From Mesorhizobium sp. YC-39 (GTDB lineage Bacteria; Pseudomonadota; Alphaproteobacteria; Rhizobiales; Rhizobiaceae), in assembly GCF_025753795.1 (NCBI RefSeq), contig NZ_JAOWPS010000005.1:434001-498000 (forward strand): a DNA stretch of 64,000 nt. Direction: 5' to 3'. The position numbers were made by a program, and so were the translations under genes. The notes beneath the pieces were generated by a model, which was not told where the DNA came from, did not search any database, and worked only from the letters and a program-made list of their open reading frames with translations. This document shows, piece by piece, positions 26,091 through 33,075 of the stretch (position 1 is the first letter of the stretch; the number at the start of each line of letters is the position of its first letter).

Positions 26091-27527
26091 ATGGCCTCAC
26101 AGGGGAGTATGCGATTGGCAGCGTTCGATGAAATGCTTCCGGAAGTTTCCGGGTTGAGAAAACCGTATTCGGCTTACGATCGCTGGCTGAAGGAGCAGGA
26201 CCCGGCCAGACTTACCGAGAAGATGCAGGACGCCGAACGCGTTTTTCGCAAGACCGGCATCACCTTCGCCGTCTATGGCGAGCAGGAAGCCTCCGAACGC
26301 CTGATCCCCTTCGATATCGTTCCGCGCATCATTTCCGGCAATGAATGGCGGCGGCTGACGCAAGGCATCGAGCAGCGCGTCCAGGCGCTGAACGCCTTCC
26401 TCGACGACATCTATCATCGCCAGGAGATCTTGCGCGCGGGCCGCGTCCCAAAGGAACTGATCGCCAGGAACGAAGCGTTCCTGCCCGAGATGATCGGGGT
26501 GAGGCCGCCCGCCGGCGTCTACACCCATATCATCGGCGTCGATATCGTGCGCATCAGCGAAAACGAATTCTATGTGCTTGAGGACAATGCGCGCACGCCA
26601 TCCGGCGTCTCCTACATGCTGGAGAACCGCGAGACAATGATGCAGCTCTTTCCCGAGCTGTTTCAGCAGATCAAGGTGCGGCCTGTCGAAAACTACCCTC
26701 AGCTCCTGCGCCAGTCACTGGCGGCGGTGCGGCCGCAAAGCACGAAGGGCACGCCGACCATCGCCGTGCTGACGCCAGGCAGCTACAACTCCGCCTATTT
26801 CGAGCATGCTTTTCTTGCCGACCAGATGGGTGTGCAATTGGTCGAAGGACAGGATCTGCGCGTCGTCGACGGCCATGTCGCGATGCGCACGACCGAAGGC
26901 TACAAACAGGTCGACGTGCTTTACCGGCGGGTGGATGACTCCTTCCTCGATCCGCTGACCTTCCGGCCGGACTCTGCACTTGGCGTGCCCGGCATCATGG
27001 ATGTCTACCGCGCCGGCAACATCACCATCGCCAACGCGCCGGGGACCGGTATCGCCGACGACAAGGCGATCTACTCCTACATGCCCGAGATCGTCGAATT
27101 CTACACCGGCCGCAAGGCGATCCTCGGCAACATCCCGACCTGGCGCTGTTCGGAACCGGACAGCCTGAAATATGTACTCGAGCACCTCGACGAGCTTGTC
27201 ATCAAGGAAGTGCACGGTTCCGGCGGCTACGGCATGCTGGTCGGGCCGGCGGCGACCAAGAAGGAATGCCAGGATTTTTCCAAGAAACTCCAGGCAAAAC
27301 CGTCGAACTACATCGCCCAGCCGACGCTGGCGCTGTCGACGTGCCCGATCCTGACTGAAAAAGGCCTCTCGCCACGCCATGTCGACCTGAGACCCTATGT
27401 GCTTGTTTCCGACCGCATTCAGATCGTGCCTGGCGGCTTGACCCGTGTCGCACTCAAGGAAGGCTCGCTGGTCGTGAATTCCTCGCAAGGTGGCGGAACG
27501 AAAGATACGTGGGTGCTGGATGATTAA
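26091..27527 (+). CDS. Circularly permuted ATP-grasp protein of the Anbu cluster
   Basis: About 478 residues, COG2308-like. Circularly permuted ATP-grasp enzymes use ATP to join carboxylates to amines, so peptide ligation is the usual prediction; no substrate is known. Telling stretches are IPFDIVPRIISGNEWRRLTQGIEQRVQALNAFLDDIYH near the N terminus, VYTHIIGVDIVRISENEFYVLEDNARTPSGVSYMLENR, and VIKEVHGSGGYGMLVGP with the likely ATP-grasp lysine. The start is uncertain: ATG 26091 is given; ATG 26109 is possible but sits too close to its AGGGGAG. It is the first gene of a set usually followed at once by the alpha-E gene, here separated by the inserted cassette. Confidence 0.9.
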   Translation: MASQGSMRLAAFDEMLPEVSGLRKPYSAYDRWLKEQDPARLTEKMQDAERVFRKTGITFAVYGEQEASERLIPFDIVPRIISGNEWRRLTQGIEQRVQALNAFLDDIYHRQEILRAGRVPKELIARNEAFLPEMIGVRPPAGVYTHIIGVDIVRISENEFYVLEDNARTPSGVSYMLENRETMMQLFPELFQQIKVRPVENYPQLLRQSLAAVRPQSTKGTPTIAVLTPGSYNSAYFEHAFLADQMGVQLVEGQDLRVVDGHVAMRTTEGYKQVDVLYRRVDDSFLDPLTFRPDSALGVPGIMDVYRAGNITIANAPGTGIADDKAIYSYMPEIVEFYTGRKAILGNIPTWRCSEPDSLKYVLEHLDELVIKEVHGSGGYGMLVGPAATKKECQDFSKKLQAKPSNYIAQPTLALSTCPILTEKGLSPRHVDLRPYVLVSDRIQIVPGGLTRVALKEGSLVVNSSQGGGTKDTWVLDD

Positions 27528-27528
27528 A

Positions 27529-27570
27529 ATAGCGAATAGGGAATAGCGAATAGTGAGTAGCGAATAGAGG
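27529..27570. repeat. Left inverted repeat of the four-helix cassette
   Basis: A run of overlapping units of AATAGCGAATAG type, starting 2 bases after the ATP-grasp stop. It is the reverse complement, with few changes, of the repeat at 27965-27997: both share TAGCGAATAGGG and then TAGCGA. Both flanks also contain short internal direct repeats of the unit (GAATAG / GAGTAG). Such arrays are known around genomic copies of four-helix-bundle genes. Confidence 0.75.
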
Positions 27571-27592
27571 AATAAGGGGGTGTGCGACGGCG

Positions 27593-27952
27593 ATCAATTC
27601 TTACAGAGACCTGATTGTTTGGAAGGCGGCCATCGAATTGGCGGTAGATTGCTATTCCGTGACGACAGCGTTCCCGAGCAAAGAAGCATACGGAATGACC
27701 TCTCAGATAAGGCGCTCGGCCGCGTCAATCGCAGCAAACATCGCGGAGGGTCACGGACGAGAAAATACGGGAGCCTTCATTCAATTTCTACGCATTGCTC
27801 AAGGCTCTCTCAAAGAATTGGAAACGCACCTGATCCTGTCCGGAAGAGTAGGCTTGATGGTTGAGAAAGAGGTGGGTCGCTTGCTTGGCCAAACCGAGGA
27901 GATCGGGAAAATGTTGCGTTCGATGATTAGGAGTCTGCAAAAGAAATTATGA
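27593..27952 (+). CDS. Four-helix-bundle (23S rRNA intervening-sequence) protein, start unclear
   Basis: The frame encodes about 119 residues in the four-helix-bundle IVS family (S23/Avd-like): SYRDLIVWKAAIELAVDCY, then AYGMTSQIRRSAASIAANIAEGHGR, then FLRIAQGSLKELETHLIL. Conserved N-terminal residues lie upstream of the first usual start codon (TTG 27638), yet no ATG, GTG or TTG occurs in frame from the previous stop at 27554 to 27637. Translation might begin at ATC 27593 or ACG 27587 (AGGGGG lies just ahead), or the start has been lost. Inverted repeats flank it on both sides, and it splits the Anbu operon. Family members are of unknown biochemical role; some act with RNA or retroelements. 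Confidence 0.75.
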   Translation: MNSYRDLIVWKAAIELAVDCYSVTTAFPSKEAYGMTSQIRRSAASIAANIAEGHGRENTGAFIQFLRIAQGSLKELETHLILSGRVGLMVEKEVGRLLGQTEEIGKMLRSMIRSLQKKL

Positions 27953-27964
27953 AGTCGATTTTCC

Positions 27965-27997
27965 CCCACTCGCTACTCCCTATTCGCTACTCGCTCA
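27965..27997. repeat. Right inverted repeat of the four-helix cassette
   Basis: CCCACTCGCTACTCCCTATTCGCTACTCGCT-like sequence ending 16 bases before the alpha-E start; the reverse complement of this stretch matches 27529-27570 in TAGCGAATAGGG and TAGCGA with only a few A/G changes. Together the arms bound a roughly 470-base cassette. Confidence 0.75.
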
Positions 27998-28012
27998 TCA
28001 AGGCAAGTTGAC

Positions 28013-28954
28013 ATGCTTCTCGGCCGCACAGCCAACGGGCTCTACTGGATGAACCGCTATATCGAGCGGGCGGAAAACATGGCGCGGTTGGTCGATGCCG
28101 GGCTGCGCATGGCGCTGACCCGTACGCAGAACGCCTCGGAGGAATGGAATTCGGTGTTGCTCAGCGCCGGTTCGGATGCAGCCTTCACACAAAAATACTC
28201 CGACTATACCGCGGCCAACGTCGCCGACTTCCTGCTGAGGGACACCTCGAATCCATCGAGCACGATGTCGTCGATCGAGACGGCTCGCAGCAATGCCCGC
28301 ATGGTGCGCACCGCATTGACGCGCGAGACCTGGGAAAGCATCAACGAAGCCTGGATGGCGCTGAAGCGGATGCTGGCCAGACCGATCGACGAACGCGACT
28401 TGCCCAGCGTGCTCGATGCGATCAAACGCGAGACGGCACTGATCCGCGGCTCGTTCTACGGCACCATGCTGCGCAACGAGATCTTCGATTTCTCGCAGCT
28501 CGGCACCTATGTCGAGCGCGCCGACAACACGGCGCGCATCCTCGACGTGAAATACTATGTGCTGTTGCCGTCGATCTCATGGGTCGGTTCCACGCTCGAC
28601 AATTACCAGTGGGAATCGATCCTGCGCTCGGTTTCGGCGCACCGCTCCTATCGCTGGGTCTACGAGGCCGACTACAAGCCGACCAATATCGCCGACTATC
28701 TGATCCTCAATGTCCGCATGCCGCGCTCGCTGACCTTTTGTTATCGATTCCTGACGGAGCATCTGAAATTCCTCGGCGACGACTATGGCGAACGTCATGC
28801 CTGTCATGCGACGGCCGGCAAGACTCAGGCCATGCTGACGGCCGGCTCGATCAAGGACATATTCGACGCCGGCCTGCATGAATTCCTGGCCAATTTCATT
28901 CGCGACAACACCAGGCTCGGCGACGAGATCGCGCAGAACTACAAGTTTTACTGA
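28013..28954 (+). CDS. Alpha-E domain protein
   Basis: 313-residue, all-helical protein of the alpha-E family (COG2307), almost always encoded with a circularly permuted ATP-grasp and a transglutaminase-like gene. The N terminus MLLGRTANGLYWMNRYIERAENMARLVDAGLRMAL is diagnostic. Later sections (SFYGTMLRNEIFDFSQLGTYVERADNTARILDVKYYVLLP) are strongly conserved in the family. No catalytic role is proven; it is thought to assist the ATP-grasp ligase. The ATG is preceded by AGGCAAG. It is the second Anbu-cluster gene, now 485 bases away from the ATP-grasp gene because of the cassette. Confidence 0.93.
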   Translation: MLLGRTANGLYWMNRYIERAENMARLVDAGLRMALTRTQNASEEWNSVLLSAGSDAAFTQKYSDYTAANVADFLLRDTSNPSSTMSSIETARSNARMVRTALTRETWESINEAWMALKRMLARPIDERDLPSVLDAIKRETALIRGSFYGTMLRNEIFDFSQLGTYVERADNTARILDVKYYVLLPSISWVGSTLDNYQWESILRSVSAHRSYRWVYEADYKPTNIADYLILNVRMPRSLTFCYRFLTEHLKFLGDDYGERHACHATAGKTQAMLTAGSIKDIFDAGLHEFLANFIRDNTRLGDEIAQNYKFY

Positions 28955-29000
28955 GCATGATCCCGCAAAGTGGAAACCGGTTTGCGGACAAGATCATGCT
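28954..29000. repeat. Dispersed palindromic repeat, family A copy 3
   Basis: AGCATGATC at the left pairs with GATCATGCT at the right. The inner part, CCGCAAAGTGGAAACCGGTTTGCGG, matches the interior of copy 1 in order and spacing. It starts at the last base of the alpha-E stop codon and lies directly before the transglutaminase gene. Confidence 0.75.
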
Positions 29001-29021
29001 TACAAATGGAAAATGACGCCC

Positions 29022-29816
29022 ATGCGGCTCAAGATCACCCATCGGACCGAATACCGCTACGATGCGCCTGTGCACTATCTGCTGCAGCGGCTGCGGCTGC
29101 TTCCGGTCAGCGGATCGACGCAGACCGTGCTGTCCTGGGCGTTGAAGACTGAAGGCGCGCGCGAGGAAGTGCGCTTCACCGACCATTTTGGCAATGACAC
29201 GCGGCTGTTGAGCGTCGAAGGCGAGCGCGATTTCATCACAGTCGAGGCATCAGGCGAGGTGGTGACGCGCGATACCGCTGGTGTCTCCGGGCCGCATCAG
29301 GGCTTCACGCCGCTCTGGCTGTATGGCCATGAAACGCCATTGACCACGATCGGCAGCGGCATTCGCGAACTCGCCGCATCGGTCGGCGAGGGCACCGATA
29401 TCGAAAGACTGCATCGGCTGATGGCCGTGATCGGCGAGCGCGTCGCCTATACGCCCGGCACGACCAATGCAACGACGCCGGCCGAAGAGGCTCTTGGGCT
29501 CAAGACCGGCGTCTGCCAGGATCACACCCACATTTTTGCCGCCGCGGCACGCGCCATGGGGTTCCCGGCACGCTATGTCAGCGGCTACCTGATGCTGGAT
29601 GCCGCGATCGAGCAGGCGGCGAGCCACGCCTGGGCCGAGGCGCATGTTGCCGGGCTCGGCTGGGTTGCCTTCGATGCAGCCAACGGCATTTCTCCCGACG
29701 AACGCTATGTAAAGGTGGCGACCGGCCGCGATTACCGCGATGCCACGCCGGTGTCAGGAATTCGACTGGGACAGGCGGAAGAACAGCTTGCGGTCACCGT
29801 CACGGTGGAGCAGTAA
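29022..29816 (+). CDS. Transglutaminase-like cysteine protease of the Anbu cluster
   Basis: 264-residue transglutaminase-like enzyme (COG1305 type). The catalytic triad is visible as Cys165 in TGVCQDHTH, His202 in ASHAWAEAH and Asp218 in WVAFDAANG. The N-terminal domain MRLKITHRTEYRYDAPVHYLLQRLRLLP is the typical bacterial transglutaminase N-domain. The reaction (peptide cleavage, or transfer to an amine) is unknown. I use ATG 29022; ATG 29013 is possible. It follows a repeat and precedes the Anbu gene by 31 bases. Confidence 0.92.
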   Translation: MRLKITHRTEYRYDAPVHYLLQRLRLLPVSGSTQTVLSWALKTEGAREEVRFTDHFGNDTRLLSVEGERDFITVEASGEVVTRDTAGVSGPHQGFTPLWLYGHETPLTTIGSGIRELAASVGEGTDIERLHRLMAVIGERVAYTPGTTNATTPAEEALGLKTGVCQDHTHIFAAAARAMGFPARYVSGYLMLDAAIEQAASHAWAEAHVAGLGWVAFDAANGISPDERYVKVATGRDYRDATPVSGIRLGQAEEQLAVTVTVEQ

Positions 29817-29847
29817 TCCCCGGCAAGATTGCTGCCAAAGAGATTCG

Positions 29848-30579
29848 ATGACCTATTGCGTCGGCTTGAAGATCGATCGTGGGCTCGTGTTCATGTCGGA
29901 CACGCGCACCAATGCCGGCATGGATTCGATCTCGACCTTCAAGAAGATGCATGTCTGGGAGGAGCCGGGCGAGCGCGTCATCGTGCTGATGTCGGCAGGC
30001 AACCTGGCGACGACGCAGGCCGTGGTCAGCCTGCTCGACGAACGCACGAAGGCAATTGCCGATCGCCACGCGACACTGCTCGAAACGCCCTCAATGTACC
30101 AGACGGTGCGCATGGTCGGCGACACAGTCAAGGAGGTCATCGCCCATTCGTCGCCTTCCGGCGACAAGGCGGACTCCTATTTCAATGCCTCCTTCATTCT
30201 CGGTGGCCAGATCAGGGGCAGCGAGCCGCGGCTGTTCATGATCTATCCCGAGGGCAATTTCATCGAATCGACCGACGACACGCCGTTCTTCCAGATCGGC
30301 GAGACCAAATACGGCAAGCCGATCATCATCCGCGCCTATGAAAGGACGATGAGTTTCGCCGAAACGGTGAAGCTGCTGTTGGTGTCGTTCGACTCGACGC
30401 TGAAATCGAACCTGTCGGTCGGCCTGCCGCTCGACCTGCTGTTCTACGAAAAGGACGCCTTCAAGATCAGCCTGAAGAAGCGGATAGCCCAGGACGATCA
30501 ATATTACCGGACGATCTCGGATGGCTGGTCGAACGCGCTGAAGGCTGCTTTTGCGAGCCTGCCTGATTTTCCGGAATAG
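29848..30579 (+). CDS. Proteasome-type protease Anbu (ancestral beta-subunit)
   Basis: A 243-residue N-terminal-nucleophile hydrolase of the Anbu group, related to proteasome beta subunits and HslV. After removal of Met1 the nucleophile would be Thr2 (MTYCVGLKIDRGLVFMSDTRTN), with the conserved Asp18 and a basic pair at 32-33 (FKKMHVW). The C-terminal half (SFDSTLKSNLSVGLPLDLLFYEKDAFKISLKKRI) is typical. Reported Anbu proteins form large ring or helical assemblies, and the substrate is unknown. The gene closes the cluster, 31 bases after the transglutaminase, consistent with one operon. Confidence 0.94.
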   Translation: MTYCVGLKIDRGLVFMSDTRTNAGMDSISTFKKMHVWEEPGERVIVLMSAGNLATTQAVVSLLDERTKAIADRHATLLETPSMYQTVRMVGDTVKEVIAHSSPSGDKADSYFNASFILGGQIRGSEPRLFMIYPEGNFIESTDDTPFFQIGETKYGKPIIIRAYERTMSFAETVKLLLVSFDSTLKSNLSVGLPLDLLFYEKDAFKISLKKRIAQDDQYYRTISDGWSNALKAAFASLPDFPE

Positions 30580-30643
30580 CGCCAATCTTCTTCGCAGGCG
30601 TGCGGCGGTTCAGGCTGCGCTCGGATAACGTCCCGGAGGTACG

Positions 30644-32056
30644 ATGAACAAGGATGATTTCCGGCAATGGTCGAGGCGCGCCGCCGATTGGGGCGCCGAC
30701 TATCGCGACAAATTGCGAGAAAGACCGGTGCGACCGCTGGTCGAGCCGGGCGATATTTTCAGGAGCATCGAAGCTTCACCGCCCGAAGCGGCGGAGCCGA
30801 TGGATGCAATCTTTGCCGATTTCGAGCAAAAGATCCTGCCAGGCATGACACACTGGCAGCATCCGCGCTTCTTTGCCTATTTCCCGGCCAATGCCGCACC
30901 TGTCTCTGTCGTAGCCGAATATCTGGTCTCGGCGATGGCGGCGCAATGCATGCTCTGGCAGACCTCGCCGGCGGCGACCGAACTCGAGACCCGCGTCGTC
31001 GACTGGATGCGGCAGGCGCTTGGGCTGCCGGAAGGGTTTTCCGGCGTCATGCAAGATTCGGCATCATCGGCGACGCTGGCGGCCGTGCTGACCATGCGCG
31101 AGCGCGCGCTCGATTGGCAGGGCAACAAGAAGGGCCTGCAAGGCCAGCCAGCATTGCGCGTTTATTCTTCCGACCAGGTGCACACCTCGATCGATCGGGC
31201 GATCTGGGTATCCGGCATCGGCGAGGAGAACCTTGTGCGCATTCCCGTTGCCGGTCGCTTCCGAGCCATGGAGACAGGGGTGCTTGAAGCTGCAATCGTC
31301 GCTGATCGCGAAAACGGCATGCTGCCAGCCGGCATCATCGCCAGCGTTGGCGGCACCAGCACCGGAGGTACGGATGATATTGCCGGCGTCGCCGCGGTGG
31401 CCAAGCGCCACGGGCTCTATCTGCATGTCGATGCGGCCTGGGCCGGATCGGCGATGATCTGCCCCGAGTACCGGCATTTCTGGACTGGTGCCGAGCAGGC
31501 GGATTCCATCGTCTTCAATCCGCATAAATGGCTGGGCGCGCAGTTCGACTGCTCGGTGCAATTCATCCGGCAGCCGGAGGACCTCGTTCGCACGCTGGCG
31601 ATCAAGCCCGAATTCCTGAAGACGCATGGCCGTGACGGCATCATCAATTATTCCGAATGGTCGGTGCCGCTTGGCAGGCGTTTTCGTGCGCTGAAACTGT
31701 GGTTCCTGCTGCGGGCCCACGGGCTGGAAAATCTGCGGACCATGATCCGCCACCACGTCGCCTGGAGCGAACGTCTCGCCACGCGGCTGGCTGGCGAGCC
31801 GGACTTCGAGGTCGTCACGGAGCCGATGCTGTCGCTGTTTTCGTTCCGGCACGTAGCGGCCGAGGGCGGAGACGCCGACGACCACAACCTTCGCCTGGTC
31901 AACGCGATCAACGACGATGGCCGCATCTACCTGACGCAGACGCGCGTGAATGGGCACGTCGCGATCCGTTTTCAGGTCGGCCAGTTCGAGACGACGGCGG
32001 CGGACATCGACACTGCCTTCGAGACCATCACGGAAATCGCCCGCGACCTGGCTTGA
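30644..32056 (+). CDS. Pyridoxal-phosphate-dependent decarboxylase (aromatic amino acid type)
   Basis: 470-residue group II decarboxylase, like DOPA or tryptophan decarboxylase. The PLP-binding lysine is Lys295 in FNPHKWLGAQFDCS. Other motifs are HWQHPRFFAYFPANAAPVSVVAEYLVSAM, YLHVDAAWAGSAMICPE (HVDAAW) and FVRQPEDLV-like segments. The substrate is not decidable from the sequence; aromatic L-amino acids are the best guess. A good ribosome site (GGAGG) precedes ATG 30644. It follows the Anbu gene by 64 bases and could be co-transcribed, but the families are not usually linked. Confidence 0.9.
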   Translation: MNKDDFRQWSRRAADWGADYRDKLRERPVRPLVEPGDIFRSIEASPPEAAEPMDAIFADFEQKILPGMTHWQHPRFFAYFPANAAPVSVVAEYLVSAMAAQCMLWQTSPAATELETRVVDWMRQALGLPEGFSGVMQDSASSATLAAVLTMRERALDWQGNKKGLQGQPALRVYSSDQVHTSIDRAIWVSGIGEENLVRIPVAGRFRAMETGVLEAAIVADRENGMLPAGIIASVGGTSTGGTDDIAGVAAVAKRHGLYLHVDAAWAGSAMICPEYRHFWTGAEQADSIVFNPHKWLGAQFDCSVQFIRQPEDLVRTLAIKPEFLKTHGRDGIINYSEWSVPLGRRFRALKLWFLLRAHGLENLRTMIRHHVAWSERLATRLAGEPDFEVVTEPMLSLFSFRHVAAEGGDADDHNLRLVNAINDDGRIYLTQTRVNGHVAIRFQVGQFETTAADIDTAFETITEIARDLA

Positions 32057-32134
32057 TTGGTCTCTGAGAGTTGCGCCGAAGTTTGCCTTCGCGATCATCT
32101 GATTTTCATTAGTCGGCCTGCTCCTTTTCATCAC

Positions 32135-32167
32135 TTTCGTTTTGAGCTATGGACAAGAAAAACGAAA
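32135..32167 (+). promoter_or_regulatory. Inverted repeat upstream of glpR, likely autoregulatory operator
   Basis: TTTCGTTTT (32135-32143) is perfectly mirrored by AAAACGAAA (32159-32167) around a 15-base spacer, 14 bases before the glpR start. The core TTCG/CGAA is the same as in the glpD promoter repeats, so one protein (GlpR) could bind both. Confidence 0.55.
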
Positions 32168-32181
32168 AGGGAGGCTCTCCG

Positions 32182-32949
32182 ATGTATCTGTCACCACGGC
32201 ACGCCGAAATCATCCAGATGGCCAAGGACCATGGCCGTGTGCTGGTCGACGACCTGGCGACGTATTTCAACGTGACACCGCAGACCATCCGCAAGGATCT
32301 CAACGATCTATGCGACCAAAGGCTGCTTTCCCGCATCCATGGCGGAGCATTGTTTCCGTCCGGCATCGAGAACATGGAGTATGAGGCGCGGCGCAAGATC
32401 GCTGCCGACGAGAAGGAAGCGATCGGACTTGCGGCGGCGAGACTGATTCCTGACAACGCCTCGCTGTTCATCAATATCGGCACCACAACAGAGTCGGTCA
32501 GCAAGGCGCTTCTCGATCATACAGGTTTGATGGTCATCACCAATAATATCAATGTTGCCAATAGGATGCGCATATATCCTTCGATAGAAGTGGTGATCGC
32601 CGGCGGCGTCGTGCGGGGTTCCGACGGCGGCGTGGTCGGCGAGGCGGCGGTCGATTTCATCCGGCAGTTCAAAGTCGACTATGCAGTGATCGGCGCCTCG
32701 GCGATCGATCATGACGGGGCGCTGCTCGATTTCGACTTTCGCGAGGTGAAGGTGGCGCAAGCGATCATCGCCAACGCGAGGCATGTCATCCTGGTGTCCG
32801 ACCAGACCAAGTTCGAGCGCACGGCGCCGGTTCGCATCGGCCATCTGTCGCAGGTCAACACCTTCATCACCGACCGCTGCGACATTGCGTCGGTGCGCAA
32901 GATCTGCCAGGAGGCAGAGGTTCAGCTGATCGAAACGTCGCTGTCCTAG
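32182..32949 (+). CDS. glpR: DeoR/GlpR family glycerol operon repressor
   Basis: 255-residue regulator of the DeoR family with a helix-turn-helix and a sugar-phosphate sensing domain. The N terminus MYLSPRHAEIIQMAKDHGRVLVDDLATYFNVTPQTIRKDLNDLCDQRLLSRIHGGALF is the classic DeoR DNA-binding sequence. The C-terminal effector domain (ARHVILVSDQTKFERTAPVRIGHL) probably binds glycerol 3-phosphate. Start ATG 32182 is chosen over 32149 because GGGAGG lies eight bases before it and an operator-like repeat overlaps the longer form. It is upstream of glpD in the same direction. Confidence 0.93.
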   Translation: MYLSPRHAEIIQMAKDHGRVLVDDLATYFNVTPQTIRKDLNDLCDQRLLSRIHGGALFPSGIENMEYEARRKIAADEKEAIGLAAARLIPDNASLFINIGTTTESVSKALLDHTGLMVITNNINVANRMRIYPSIEVVIAGGVVRGSDGGVVGEAAVDFIRQFKVDYAVIGASAIDHDGALLDFDFREVKVAQAIIANARHVILVSDQTKFERTAPVRIGHLSQVNTFITDRCDIASVRKICQEAEVQLIETSLS

Positions 32950-32983
32950 CTGAAGCCCTTACGGCAATTGTCGCCGTTTATAT

Positions 32984-33031
32984 TTCGTTTGACATTCGTT
33001 ATCATTTCGAAATAATCCCGCTACGGTTTCG
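32984..33031 (+). promoter_or_regulatory. glpD operon promoter with phased TTCG operators
   Basis: TTGACA at 32989-32994 and AATAAT at 33011-33016 (16-base spacer) form a sigma-70-type promoter. TTCG occurs at 32984, 32995, 33006 and 33028, all separated by multiples of 11 bases, and ATTTCGAAAT at 33004-33013 is a perfect palindrome overlapping the spacer and -10. The same TTTCG core appears before glpR. DeoR-family repressors are known to bind repeated TTCG-type sites, so binding by GlpR in the promoter is likely. Confidence 0.7.
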
Positions 33032-33075
33032 CAAAAGATCAAAAATGCTGCAATGCGAAATCGCTGGAGGACTTC

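Noticed and set aside
30644..32056. The PLP decarboxylase as part of the Anbu cluster
   Set aside because: It is only 64 bases downstream, but this family is not known in Anbu clusters and it has its own strong ribosome site; a link remains unsupported.
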